A stretch of DNA of 64,000 bases from Coliplasma sp045538555 (GTDB taxonomy: Bacteria; Bacillota; Clostridia; Oscillospirales; CAG-382): the NCBI GenBank assembly GCA_045538555.1, contig JAZSRP010000043.1:124001-188000 (forward strand), in the 5' to 3' direction. Of this stretch, positions 31,273-40,602 are shown one piece after another. The notes beneath the pieces are model-generated. The model was not told where the DNA came from, ran no database searches, and worked only from the letters and a program-made list of their open reading frames with translations. Each line of letters opens with the position of its first letter. Positions within the stretch are counted from its first letter, which is position 1. The translations under genes and the position numbers were made by a program.

Positions 31273-33330
31273 TTACTCAAATTTGTCAATAGTTGCCTTG
31301 AGAAGCATGACCGCCTCATCAATTTCTGTAACGTTGATGCGCTTTGGTTCGGCCGTTGCTTCCTCATCCTCGTTTTCGGTTTCCTTGCGAGCCTGAACGA
31401 TTTTTGAAATAATTGCACCTGCGGACTGAAAATGTCCACCGCCTCCAAGGGCTTCTGCAACCCTTTTCACGTTGTATTCACCGGAGCTACGCGCAGAAAG
31501 CGCAAGAGTTGAACCTTGGGTATAAATAATGAATGATGCAGCAATTCCGTCAATATTTACGAGACGGTCAGCAGCTTTTGACGCAGTGACCTTTACTGTA
31601 TCATCATTGGCATCAGTGTATACCGATATTGCAAACGCATCACGATAATACTCCACGTTGTTTTCAATCTTGCTGACGGCACGGAACTGCGCCATATCTG
31701 ACTTGAAAAATGCCTGAACCTTTGCCACATCGGCACCTGCGTTTTTGAGAAAGATACAAGCACCGTAAGTGCGGGTACCGGTATCGTGCATGAAAAACTG
31801 GGTATCCAGCATGATGCCGGTCAAGAGTATCTGCGCTTCTTCGGGACGAATAACCTCAGGACGCAGAGAAAGCTCCAAAATCTCACAAACCAGCTCTGAT
31901 GCACTGGATGCCGTGGGATCGATAATAGAACCCGGCAAAATCTTTTTTGAAAAATCCTGATTGCTTGCGTGATGGTCGATAATAACGATCCTTGAGCAAA
32001 GATCAAAAATATCCTTGCTGGCAAAAGTGTCATACGACGATGAATCCGTGACGATAAGCAGCGAATCTTCAGCAGACATGATATCCTGTGCAAATACTGC
32101 ATCCACAAACATATCGTCATATTCCGGATACTTTTCGATCAATGTGAAAATGCGTGAAATGGCGGGATCGTTTTTGTCGGCGATGATGTACGGTGTAACA
32201 CCAAGCTGTGATACAAGTTTGGCAATTCCGATATTTGATGCAATGGAGTCATAGTCGGGTCTTCCGTGACCCATGATAATAACGTTTTTACTGCGAGGAA
32301 TCTGTTCAAGCAACAGGTCCTTGCATAGCCGAGATCGGATCTTGGTCTGGCGTTGAACCGCTTTTGTTTTTCCGCCGTATGCAATCTCGCCGTCAGAAAG
32401 CTTGAGCACGGCAAGGGCACCGCCCCTCTGCAATGCAAGACGCAACGCTTCGTTGGCGCTGATGCGCCTGTCCTCAATGGTTCCCAACAGATTTGAAACA
32501 CCGATAGAGATGGTTATCTTCTCATCATACTCATCGTTTGATAGACTGCCAACCTTGTCAAGTATATCAAATTTGTCAGCTTGCATTTTGTCGATATGAC
32601 GGTTCTCAAAGAGCATAATATATCTGTCACGCTCATACTCAGTGAGAATAGCATCGATCTCAGACGCCCATTCTGTCAAAAGAGAGTTGACAGCGGCAGA
32701 ACCAAATCTGGTGTTTCTGTCGGCCTCCTGCGACACCTCGCTTGTGTTGTCGACCACGATATAAGCAACGCGAAGCATGGAGTCCTCGTATTTTTTCTTT
32801 TCTCTGCGATAGTTCTCTTGATCGTACAAAACAGCACACATGAGTGGATGTCTGTCAAACTCTGTGCAAAAGACCCTTGCACCGTAATGCCTCTCACTTG
32901 CCACTATCTCAATGAAATCCGTAAATTTGTCATACGCTTCCTTGAGCGTTTGGTATGAGAGCTTGCCATCAAAAATATTTGATGCACCGGAGCTGAGATG
33001 TGCTGATTTTACTTCAGGAAGATTGTCAAACTCATTGTTGCTCCAAACGATGCGGTTTGCTTCGTTGACCATCATAACAGGCGAATCCAACTCATTGAGG
33101 ATACCGGACAGCACGGGGGCCATTGCGTTTGTGGCAATCTGTTTTTGTTTTTTCTTTGCGTGTGTCCTGAAAAGAATAACACAAACCGCACAATATACAA
33201 CAAATATAACAGCAGAAACGATACCGGCGCGGACATCCATAGTAAAAAGAATGCAGGTCAGCAACGCCAACAAAAGTACACCAAAAAGCTCAGAAATATT
33301 GTTCTTCAAAAACTTGTTTGGTTTTTTCAT
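31273..33330 (-). CDS. gdpP: Cyclic-di-AMP phosphodiesterase GdpP
   Basis: 685 residues. Two N-terminal membrane spans (about 14-31 and 37-54), a PAS-like domain (about 75-165), a degenerate GGDEF domain (about 180-310, lacking the GGDEF signature), then DHH-DHHA1 phosphodiesterase: GHGRPDYD (H355, D359, D361), the DSSS segment near 430, DHHAS at 452-456 and the DHHA1 signature GGGGHFQSAG near the C terminus. Hydrolyses c-di-AMP and so sets wall and osmotic homeostasis. Own strong promoter upstream; GGAGG 7 bases before the ATG. Confidence 0.93.
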   Translation of the reverse strand: MKKPNKFLKNNISELFGVLLLALLTCILFTMDVRAGIVSAVIFVVYCAVCVILFRTHAKKKQKQIATNAMAPVLSGILNELDSPVMMVNEANRIVWSNNEFDNLPEVKSAHLSSGASNIFDGKLSYQTLKEAYDKFTDFIEIVASERHYGARVFCTEFDRHPLMCAVLYDQENYRREKKKYEDSMLRVAYIVVDNTSEVSQEADRNTRFGSAAVNSLLTEWASEIDAILTEYERDRYIMLFENRHIDKMQADKFDILDKVGSLSNDEYDEKITISIGVSNLLGTIEDRRISANEALRLALQRGGALAVLKLSDGEIAYGGKTKAVQRQTKIRSRLCKDLLLEQIPRSKNVIIMGHGRPDYDSIASNIGIAKLVSQLGVTPYIIADKNDPAISRIFTLIEKYPEYDDMFVDAVFAQDIMSAEDSLLIVTDSSSYDTFASKDIFDLCSRIVIIDHHASNQDFSKKILPGSIIDPTASSASELVCEILELSLRPEVIRPEEAQILLTGIMLDTQFFMHDTGTRTYGACIFLKNAGADVAKVQAFFKSDMAQFRAVSKIENNVEYYRDAFAISVYTDANDDTVKVTASKAADRLVNIDGIAASFIIYTQGSTLALSARSSGEYNVKRVAEALGGGGHFQSAGAIISKIVQARKETENEDEEATAEPKRINVTEIDEAVMLLKATIDKFE

Positions 33331-33366
33331 CGTTTCGCCTCCAAAATGCTTTTTTATAACTTATCA

Positions 33367-33395
33367 ATTATACCACGCGGTTTGTTTTTTGTCAA
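33367..33395 (-). promoter_or_regulatory. Consensus sigma-A promoter of gdpP-rplI-dnaB-tilS-ftsH
   Basis: Read leftwards: -35 TTGACA (33390-33395), 17-bp spacer, -10 TATAAT (33367-33372). Both hexamers match consensus. It abuts the stop codon of the topoisomerase A gene. Confidence 0.9.
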
Positions 33396-35627
33396 TCACA
33401 ACAAAGTTTGCTGTGTAATGTCCGGATCAACGTCTTCAAAAATGACACCGGATGCAGGAAGTTTGCTCTTGCGGTATCGTGATTCTTTTACAAGAGGAGT
33501 CACTGCGGGATCATACAGCGTAGCCGAAACCACTTTTTTCCCTTTCTTTAGTGAAAATACAGTTGCGCCGCATGAGGAGCGGGTGGATTTTTCAATTATC
33601 TGACTTTCCTTTATCAGCAATGCACGGTCGTCATCGGATTTGATGAGATATTCAGATTTTCCGTTTTCTGTTGACGCAAAGACACCGACTACAGGCGAGC
33701 CGCCAAAGAATGCGTTTGTCAGTTTTTTGCGGTTTGTCTTTGTTTCATAGGAATCCATAGGAACTGAGACAGCTTTTCCGTTTTCAAAAAACAATATTGC
33801 TCTGCCCTTATACTCCTTGAGACAGATTGCGGATACAACCCTCTCATCATTGTCAAACTTGAGCTTGGCAGGCACATACTCGCCCAGAGAGCTGGCTTTT
33901 GAATCGTCAAAATCATCAAGACGGGATTTGTACACCTGTGCTGCAGAGGTGAAGAACAGAATCTGCATGTCGTTGTTTACGTCGAATTTTGCTTTGAGAT
34001 AATCGTTTTCCTTGAATTTTTGAACATCGTTTCCGCGCAACGATGCGGGAGTGCATTTTTTGAAATAACCCTCCTCGCTGAGAAAAGCAAAGCACGGGTA
34101 GCTCTCCACTCTGTCCTCAATATCCGCTGCGGGTATATCGTCCTCATGAATAATGTAGGTTTTACGAGGCATACCGTATTTTTCTGCAATAGTGTTGAGC
34201 TGCTTGATGATGTTCTTTTTTATACGCGAGTTGCTTGCAATGAGGGATTTGAGATCCTCAATCTCTTTTTCCAGCTCGTCGATCTCATCGATACGCTTGA
34301 TGATATACTGACGGTTGAGGTTGCGTAGCTTGATGTCTGCGACGTATTCTGCCTGAATCTCATCGATTCCAAAGCCGGACATAAGGTTGGGAACAACGTC
34401 TTTTTCGTTTTCTGTCCCGCGAATGATACGAATTGCTTTGTCGATATCAAGCAATATAGAGCGAAGTCCATACAACAGATGAAGCTTGTCGGATTTCTTC
34501 CCAAGATCAAAAATATAGGTACGTCGTAGGCACTCCATACGAAAGGCGCACCACTCCTCAATGATTTCCTTGATACCCATAACTCTGGGAACTCCACCTG
34601 TGAGAATGTTGAAATTGCAAGAAAAATCATCTTCAAGAGAAGTTGACCTGAAAAGCTTTTGCATCAATCTGTCAGGATCTGCTCCGCGCTTGAGGTCAAT
34701 CGCCATTGCAAATCCATTGAGATCGATCTCATCACGCACGTCGGAGATGTCCTTGATTTTTCCTTCTTTAACAAGAGAGACAATGGAATCCTTGATTTTT
34801 TCAAGGGTGGTGGTGTAAGGAATCTGCAAAACCTCGATGCGGTTTGCAGATTTGTCATAGACGTATTTTGCTCTTACTTTAAACGAACCGTGTCCCGTCT
34901 CATAGATTTTTTTCATCTTTTCACGGTTGTAGATCAAGAGACCTCCGGTTGGAAAATCGGGTGCTTTGAGGATCTCCATTATCTCATCGGTGGTGATATT
35001 CTCGTTTTTGAGATATGCACAGCAGACGTCACACACCTCTTTGAGATTGAAAGAGCATATAGTGCTTGTCATACCAACAGCAATACCGTTGTTGGGCGAG
35101 ACAAGAATGTTTGGAAACGTGGTTGGAAGCACCACGGGCTCAACGGTGGTGCTGTCATAGTTGTCCACAAAATCCACCGCATCCCTGTCAATGCCGTCAA
35201 ATATTTCCTCACTGAACTTTGCCAGCTTGCACTCAGTATAACGGGACGCAGAGTATGCCATCTCGGAGGATTGCTTTCCAAAGCATCCTTTTGATTCAAT
35301 AAAAGGATGAAGCAAACTCTCCCTGCCCGTGGTCAGTCTGACCAAAGTCTCATAAATTGCAGAATCGCCGTGAGGATTGAGAACCATGGTTCTGCCCACA
35401 ACGTTTGCACTTTTTTGCTTTGGACCGGTAAGAAGCCCCATTTTGAACATTGTATACAGCAATTTTCGGTGCGAGGGCTTGAAACCGTCAATATCGGGAA
35501 TTGCTCTGGAAACAATAACGCTCATTGCATATGGCATATAGTTGCTTTCCAGAACGTGAGATATTCCAACGTCAATGGGCTCGGCTATAATTTCGGGTTC
35601 GACCGTTTTTTTTGTTTTTCTTGCCAT
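33396..35627 (-). CDS. Type IIA topoisomerase subunit A (ParC/GyrA-like, divergent)
   Basis: 743 residues. The breakage-reunion core begins with ESNYMPYAMSVIVSRAIPDIDGFKPSHRKLLYTM. The active-site Tyr is in SASRYTECKL (about residue 127). A tower/coiled-coil region (about 370-470) precedes a short C-terminal domain (about 490-740) with weak blade-like repeats and no clear GyrA box (QRRGGKG). The absence of a GyrA box favours a topoisomerase IV-type decatenase. GAGG lies 6 bases before the ATG. Encoded 11 bp after the B-subunit gene. Confidence 0.88.
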   Translation of the reverse strand: MARKTKKTVEPEIIAEPIDVGISHVLESNYMPYAMSVIVSRAIPDIDGFKPSHRKLLYTMFKMGLLTGPKQKSANVVGRTMVLNPHGDSAIYETLVRLTTGRESLLHPFIESKGCFGKQSSEMAYSASRYTECKLAKFSEEIFDGIDRDAVDFVDNYDSTTVEPVVLPTTFPNILVSPNNGIAVGMTSTICSFNLKEVCDVCCAYLKNENITTDEIMEILKAPDFPTGGLLIYNREKMKKIYETGHGSFKVRAKYVYDKSANRIEVLQIPYTTTLEKIKDSIVSLVKEGKIKDISDVRDEIDLNGFAMAIDLKRGADPDRLMQKLFRSTSLEDDFSCNFNILTGGVPRVMGIKEIIEEWCAFRMECLRRTYIFDLGKKSDKLHLLYGLRSILLDIDKAIRIIRGTENEKDVVPNLMSGFGIDEIQAEYVADIKLRNLNRQYIIKRIDEIDELEKEIEDLKSLIASNSRIKKNIIKQLNTIAEKYGMPRKTYIIHEDDIPAADIEDRVESYPCFAFLSEEGYFKKCTPASLRGNDVQKFKENDYLKAKFDVNNDMQILFFTSAAQVYKSRLDDFDDSKASSLGEYVPAKLKFDNDERVVSAICLKEYKGRAILFFENGKAVSVPMDSYETKTNRKKLTNAFFGGSPVVGVFASTENGKSEYLIKSDDDRALLIKESQIIEKSTRSSCGATVFSLKKGKKVVSATLYDPAVTPLVKESRYRKSKLPASGVIFEDVDPDITQQTLL

Positions 35628-35638
35628 TGTTTACCTCA

Positions 35639-37621
35639 TCAATAATCAGCAAGTTCAAGGTATTTTGCACCATGCTGAGCAATAAATTCCTTTCTGCCCG
35701 CGATATTATCACCAAGCAGAATATCAAACATCTCCGCAGTACGAGCCGCATCATCCGGCGATATTCTCAATAGCTTGCGGGTGGCAGGATTCATAGTAGT
35801 GTGGCTCATCATGTCGGGATCGTTTTCACCAAGTCCCTTTGAGCGCTGAAGCGTAACCTTTTTGTCTCCGAGCTTTGAAACTATTGCATTCTTTTCTTGC
35901 TCATTATATGCAAAAAACGTCTCGCTTCCACAGGTAATCTCATAGAGCGGGGACTCTGCGATATATATTCTGCCCTCCTCAATAAGAGTCGGCAGCAGCC
36001 GATAAAACATGGTGAGGATCAGTGTGCGAATCTGATAGCCATCCTCGTCCGCATCGGTACAGATGATAACCTTGTCCCATCTGAGGTTGTTGAGATCAAA
36101 GGTTGCCAGATTTTTTCCCTTTGGCAACTTCAGTTCCACTCCGCATCCAATGACCTTTATCAGATCAAGTATGATGTCACTGTTCATGATCCTATCAACA
36201 GACGCTTTGAGACAGTTGAGAGTCTTTCCTCTGACAGGGATTATTGCCTGAAACTCAGCATTGCGAGCCAATTTGCAGCTGGCAAGTGCAGAATCACCCT
36301 CAACAATATACAGCTCCGATCTGCTCGGATCCTTGATACGGCAACCCACAAATTTTTCCACGGTGTTATTGATATCAAGGGTGACCGAAAGCTTTTTCTT
36401 TGCAGAAACACGCATGTGTTCTGCTGATTCCCTTGCCCGTTTGTTAACAAGTATCTGTGCACAGATCTTGTCTGCAAGCTGTGGGTTTTCCACAAAATAC
36501 ACCTGAAGGCAGTGCTTAAAAAATTCTGTCATTGCATCAGCAATAAACGAGTTGGTCACCGCCAGCTTGGTCTGGTCGGAAAATGATGCTTGAGAAGAAA
36601 GTGAGTTGACTACCAGCACCAACGAATCCTGAACATCATTAAAGGTGATCTTTGATTCGTTCTTGTTGTATTTTCCCGTAGTACGTATATACTGGTCGAT
36701 GGCCCATACAAAGGCACTTCTGGTGGCCTTATCGGGAGAACCGCCGTTTTTAAGATATGAGGAATTGTGGTAATACTCAATCATGTTTACGTCATTTGAA
36801 AAACAAAACGCAAACTGCATCTTGAGCTTGTACTCAGGGCGGTCAATACTGTCTCTGCCCACACGCTCACCCGAATAATCAACCACAGGTGAAATGACCT
36901 TATCCCCGACTATCTCATTGATATAATCAACAATTCCCTTTTCATAACAAAACTCAAAGTTTTCAAAGGTGCCGTCGTGGTTTTCAAATTTGAGAGACAG
37001 TGTCAGTCCCGCATTGACCACGGACTGACGCTTCATCACTTCCAAAAAGTATTCTTTTGGAATTGCAGTGTCCGTAAAAACCTCGCGGTCGCTGCGCCAT
37101 CTCACGACTGTTCCCGTCTTGCTTTTGGGGCAATCGTTTTTTTCCAACGGTCGATCCAGCTCACCCTTTTTAAAACCGATGGTGTATTTTGTCCCTCTCT
37201 GATATGAAACGATGTCCATAAACTCAGAGGCATACTGTGTAGCGCAGGCACCAAGACCGTTGAGACCCAGAGCATACTCATAAGCGCCACCGGAATTGTT
37301 TTCAAACTTTCCGCCTGCGTACATCTCACAATATATCAGTTCCCAGTTATAGCGCTGCTCTTTTTCGTTCCAATCAAGAGGCACTCCTCTGCCAAAATCC
37401 TCCACCTCCATGGTTCTGTCACGAAATACAGTGACGTTGATTCTGTCGCCGTATCCCTCTCGATACTCGTCGATGGAGTTGGAAAGAATTTCAAAAAATG
37501 AATGCTGGCAGCCGTCTATTCCGTCCGAGCCAAAAATGACAGCAGGACGCTTTCGGACTCGGTCTGCGCCTTTGAGCATTGATATCGCCTGATCATTGTA
37601 TTCGATCTTTTTCTTTGCCAT
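35639..37621 (-). CDS. Type IIA topoisomerase subunit B (ParE/GyrB-like, divergent)
   Basis: 660 residues. GHKL ATPase: NSIDEY (canonical NAIDEA) near 48, DFGRGVP (canonical DNGRGIP) at 75-81, GLNGLGACATQY at 119-130, and the QTK loop lysine at 350-352. Toprim domain: EGDSA at 441-445 and TDADEDG at 522-528 (canonical TDADVDG), so the metal-binding Asp residues are kept. It drives ATP-dependent strand passage with the A subunit encoded next. The many changes at otherwise invariant positions mark a separate lineage that I recall from Oscillospiraceae-type genomes. Confidence 0.88.
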   Translation of the reverse strand: MAKKKIEYNDQAISMLKGADRVRKRPAVIFGSDGIDGCQHSFFEILSNSIDEYREGYGDRINVTVFRDRTMEVEDFGRGVPLDWNEKEQRYNWELIYCEMYAGGKFENNSGGAYEYALGLNGLGACATQYASEFMDIVSYQRGTKYTIGFKKGELDRPLEKNDCPKSKTGTVVRWRSDREVFTDTAIPKEYFLEVMKRQSVVNAGLTLSLKFENHDGTFENFEFCYEKGIVDYINEIVGDKVISPVVDYSGERVGRDSIDRPEYKLKMQFAFCFSNDVNMIEYYHNSSYLKNGGSPDKATRSAFVWAIDQYIRTTGKYNKNESKITFNDVQDSLVLVVNSLSSQASFSDQTKLAVTNSFIADAMTEFFKHCLQVYFVENPQLADKICAQILVNKRARESAEHMRVSAKKKLSVTLDINNTVEKFVGCRIKDPSRSELYIVEGDSALASCKLARNAEFQAIIPVRGKTLNCLKASVDRIMNSDIILDLIKVIGCGVELKLPKGKNLATFDLNNLRWDKVIICTDADEDGYQIRTLILTMFYRLLPTLIEEGRIYIAESPLYEITCGSETFFAYNEQEKNAIVSKLGDKKVTLQRSKGLGENDPDMMSHTTMNPATRKLLRISPDDAARTAEMFDILLGDNIAGRKEFIAQHGAKYLELADY

Positions 37622-37636
37622 GGGTATCCGTCCCTT

Positions 37637-38647
37637 TTATTTTACAGAATAAAATCCTACCTTGCGATACACCTTGCGCAGTGTTTTGTTGGCGGTGTAT
37701 GCAGCTTTTTGAGCACCTTCAACAAGGATGCTATTGAGATATTCTTTGTCAGCCATGTATTTTTGATACTCTGCCTGAAGCTTGTCAAGAAAATCGGCAA
37801 CTGTCTCTCCGACTGCAAGTTTGAACACTCCGTAGCCCTTGCCTTCAAATTCTTTTTCAATTTCTTCAAATGTTTTGCCGGTCATGGAGGCATATATGGT
37901 CATCAAGTTGTTGATACCATCCTTGCCCTCGGCATATCTGACCTCTGAGCCGGAATCCGTGACAGCGCGCTTTATCTTTCTGATAACAGCATCACGGCTG
38001 TCAAGCAGAAAGATACTTCCGTCTCCCGCATCGGATTTGCTCATTTTTGAAGTAGGATCCGACAGCGACATAATTTTTGTGCCGATCTTTGGAATATAGG
38101 GCTCTGGCATTTTGAATGTCTCAGAATAAACTCCGTTAAACCTGTTGGCAATATCTCTTGCGATCTCGATATGCTGTTTTTGATCAAGACCTACTGGTAC
38201 AAGATCCGGTTGGTAAAGCAAAATATCTGCTGCCATAAGCACAGGGTACGTAAACAAACCTGCATTTACGTTATCTGCATGCTTGGCTGATTTGTCCTTG
38301 AACTGTGTCATGCGTGAAAGCTCGCCGTACATTGTGTAGCAGTTAAGCACCCATGCAAGCTCGGCATGAGCAGAAACATGGCTCTGAAGAAAAAGTGTGT
38401 TTGCTTTGGGGTCAATGCCTGCAGCCAGATATAGTGACAGGGTTTTGAGGCAGTTTTGTCTCAGCTCAGCGGGAACCTGTCTGACAGTAATGGCATGTAG
38501 ATCCACTACGCAAAAGAAGCAGTTGTAGTCATATTGCATTTTTTCCCAGTTTCTGAGCGCACCGAGATAGTTTCCCAAAGTGAGAGTACCGGAGGGCTGT
38601 ATGCCCGAAAGTATTGTCTTCTTTTCTGTATTTTGAATGTTATCCAT
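37637..38647 (-). CDS. trpS: Tryptophanyl-tRNA synthetase
   Basis: 336 residues. Class I synthetase: LSGIQPSGTLTLGNYLGAL holds the HIGH-equivalent TLGN, and KMSKSDAG is the KMSKS loop (about residue 200). Conserved GLDQKQHIEIARDIANRFN binds the tRNA/active site. Length is normal. AAGGAA precedes the ATG. The upstream gap is only 23 bp, so there is no T-box leader. Confidence 0.96.
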   Translation of the reverse strand: MDNIQNTEKKTILSGIQPSGTLTLGNYLGALRNWEKMQYDYNCFFCVVDLHAITVRQVPAELRQNCLKTLSLYLAAGIDPKANTLFLQSHVSAHAELAWVLNCYTMYGELSRMTQFKDKSAKHADNVNAGLFTYPVLMAADILLYQPDLVPVGLDQKQHIEIARDIANRFNGVYSETFKMPEPYIPKIGTKIMSLSDPTSKMSKSDAGDGSIFLLDSRDAVIRKIKRAVTDSGSEVRYAEGKDGINNLMTIYASMTGKTFEEIEKEFEGKGYGVFKLAVGETVADFLDKLQAEYQKYMADKEYLNSILVEGAQKAAYTANKTLRKVYRKVGFYSVK

Positions 38648-38670
38648 GATAATTTTCCTTTTTTATGTAA

Positions 38671-39843
38671 TCACAAAACCTCTGCCAGACGCTTCACGCC
38701 GAGAACGATCTGCTCATCGGAGGGTGTGGAATAATTGAGGCGAACAGAGGGTGAAAAACCGCCCTGAATGGGATTGAAGCTGGAACCGGTCACCACTGCC
38801 ACTTTGTTTTGTATGGCGCGCTTTGCAATCTCATCACCGTTGCCGCCGTCCACCGTCAGCCAGATAAAAAGTCCGCCCTCGGGACGTGTGTAGGTGGCTT
38901 TGCCCCCCACCTCTCTGTCAAGCTCCGACAGCATCAGGTCGCATTTTTGTTTATACAGTTTGCGAATGCCTGCAATATGCTCATCAAGTCCATAGGTCTC
39001 AATAAATTTGGAAGCAAGCATCTGGAAAAATAAATTTGTATGTACGTCATTGACCTGCTTGACCACAACGATCTTTTGGATCAGTTCCTTGGGAGCGGAA
39101 ACAAATCCAATACGCATGCCCGCCGAAAGAATCTTTGAAAAAGAGGAGCAATAAAGAACAAATCCGTTTTTGTCCATGCTCTTGATGGTGGGAATATCCT
39201 CACCGGAAAAGCGAAGCTCACCGTAGGGGTTGTCCTCAAGAATGAGGACATTGTATTTTTCGGCAAGCGCCAGAATCGCTTTGCGTTTTTCCAGCGATGT
39301 GCAAATTCCGCCCGGATTTTGGAACGTGGGAATAACGTATATTATCTTTGTATTTGGATTGGCCTTGAGAGCCGCCTCAAGCTTTTCAATATTCATTCCG
39401 TCGGCTTCAATATCAACACCCACAAGATTTGCTTTGTATGAACGGAACGCGTTGAGTGCACCGATAAAGCTGGGGTTCTCGCAGATAACTGTATCACCTT
39501 CGTTGACAAGCACTTTTGCACACAGGTCAATACCCTGCTGTCCGCCGGTGGTAATGATAAGATCATCATTATCGGTGCCGATATCAAACCTCTCCTTGAG
39601 ACGCTGTGATACCTGGTTGCGAAGCGGCGTATATCCCTCGGTTATACCGTACTGAAGTGCCGTGGGAGCGGAAGTCAAAAATATTTCTTCTGCAATGTTG
39701 TGCATTTTTTCAACAGGAAACGAAAGCGGAGACGGATTTCCTGCCGCAAAAGATATGACCGTAGGGTCTGTGAGTGATTTGAAAATCTCCCTGATTGCAG
39801 AGGGTTTCATATCGTTGACTCTGTCAGAAAATACAAATTGCAT
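38671..39843 (-). CDS. PLP-dependent aminotransferase (class I/II, 2-aminoadipate aminotransferase type)
   Basis: 390 residues. Fold-type I transferase: TTGGQQGIDLCAKVL (cofactor phosphate site), IPTFQNPGGICTS, DNPYGELRF and the PLP lysine in SSFSKILSAGMRIGF (about residue 235). The sequence style matches the LysN/AAT-related group that acts on 2-aminoadipate, aspartate or aromatic amino acids. The substrate cannot be fixed. GAGG lies 9 bases before the ATG. First gene of the leftward trpS-topoisomerase run. Confidence 0.85.
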   Translation of the reverse strand: MQFVFSDRVNDMKPSAIREIFKSLTDPTVISFAAGNPSPLSFPVEKMHNIAEEIFLTSAPTALQYGITEGYTPLRNQVSQRLKERFDIGTDNDDLIITTGGQQGIDLCAKVLVNEGDTVICENPSFIGALNAFRSYKANLVGVDIEADGMNIEKLEAALKANPNTKIIYVIPTFQNPGGICTSLEKRKAILALAEKYNVLILEDNPYGELRFSGEDIPTIKSMDKNGFVLYCSSFSKILSAGMRIGFVSAPKELIQKIVVVKQVNDVHTNLFFQMLASKFIETYGLDEHIAGIRKLYKQKCDLMLSELDREVGGKATYTRPEGGLFIWLTVDGGNGDEIAKRAIQNKVAVVTGSSFNPIQGGFSPSVRLNYSTPSDEQIVLGVKRLAEVL

Positions 39844-39878
39844 TGCATATCACCTCATGTAAAAAAACAATATATAGT

Positions 39879-39907
39879 ATTATATCACATTATGAAGTGC
39901 ATTTCAA
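39879..39907 (-). promoter_or_regulatory. Sigma-A promoter of the aminotransferase-trpS-topoisomerase run
   Basis: Read leftwards: -35 TTGAAA (39902-39907), 17-bp spacer, -10 TATAAT (39879-39884). Confidence 0.8.
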
Positions 39908-39930
39908 CACAAATTTTATATAAAATACTA

Positions 39931-39959
39931 TTTACAAATCCGAGTTTTGGGTATATAAT
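39931..39959 (+). promoter_or_regulatory. Sigma-A promoter of the pduL / Fe-S scaffold / GGGtGRT operon
   Basis: -35 TTTACA (39931-39936), 17-bp spacer, -10 TATAAT (39954-39959). The start codon follows after about 37 bp. Back to back with the leftward promoter at 39879-39907. Confidence 0.8.
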
Positions 39960-39996
39960 TGGTTGGATAAAGAAAATGTGAAAGGTGGATATAGCT

Positions 39997-40572
39997 TTGA
40001 GCAAAAAGATTCTTGTAGAAACATCCGCACGTCACGTGCACCTTACCGAGTCGGACATGGAGACACTTTTGGGCAAGGGCAACACCCTCACCGTCAAAAA
40101 GATGCTCTCTCAGCCCGGTCAATTTGCAAGCAACGAGCGCATCAGTCTGGTAGGCCCCAAAGGCAGCATCAACAACGTGCTGATCCTCGGCCCCACAAGA
40201 CCCGCAACTCAGGTTGAGATCTCTCTCACCGACGCACGCGCACTTGGCATCACAGTCCCTGTACGTGAGTCGGGCGACATTGACGGTTCTGCTGCTGTCA
40301 AGTTGGTCGGCCCTGCCGGCGAGGTTGAGATTCCCCAGGGCGCAATCGCCGCAAAAAGACATATGCATCTTGACACCGCCACCGCTGAAGAGATGGGGCT
40401 TTGTGACAAACAGATCGTCAGCGCAAAGATAGACACAAACGGCAGATCCCTTATTTTTGGTGATGTTGTCGTCCGTGTGAGCGACAAATTTGCTCCCGCA
40501 ATCCACATTGACACCGACGAGTCAAACGCCGCCGGCTGCTCGGGTGAAGTTTTTGCAGAAATAATCAAATAA
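39997..40572 (+). CDS. pduL: PduL-type phosphate acyltransferase
   Basis: 191 residues from a TTG at 39997, with AAAGGTGG 8 bases upstream; the GTG at 39985 overlaps that site. Two PduL domains with zinc-binding His residues in SARHVHLTESD (N-terminal) and AAKRHMHLDTATAEEMGL (C-terminal). It interconverts acyl-CoA and acyl phosphate and, with a kinase, makes ATP. No microcompartment shell or diol/ethanolamine genes lie nearby and no encapsulation peptide is obvious, so it probably serves as the housekeeping phosphotransacetylase. Codons are strongly biased towards C-ending, suggesting high expression. Confidence 0.9.
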   Translation: MSKKILVETSARHVHLTESDMETLLGKGNTLTVKKMLSQPGQFASNERISLVGPKGSINNVLILGPTRPATQVEISLTDARALGITVPVRESGDIDGSAAVKLVGPAGEVEIPQGAIAAKRHMHLDTATAEEMGLCDKQIVSAKIDTNGRSLIFGDVVVRVSDKFAPAIHIDTDESNAAGCSGEVFAEIIK

Positions 40573-40602
40573 AAAATAAAAGAACCGAAAGGAAAAAATC
40601 CA

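Noticed and set aside
39997..40572. Bacterial microcompartment locus
   Set aside because: PduL stands alone without shell proteins, aldehyde dehydrogenase or signature enzymes, and has no visible encapsulation peptide.
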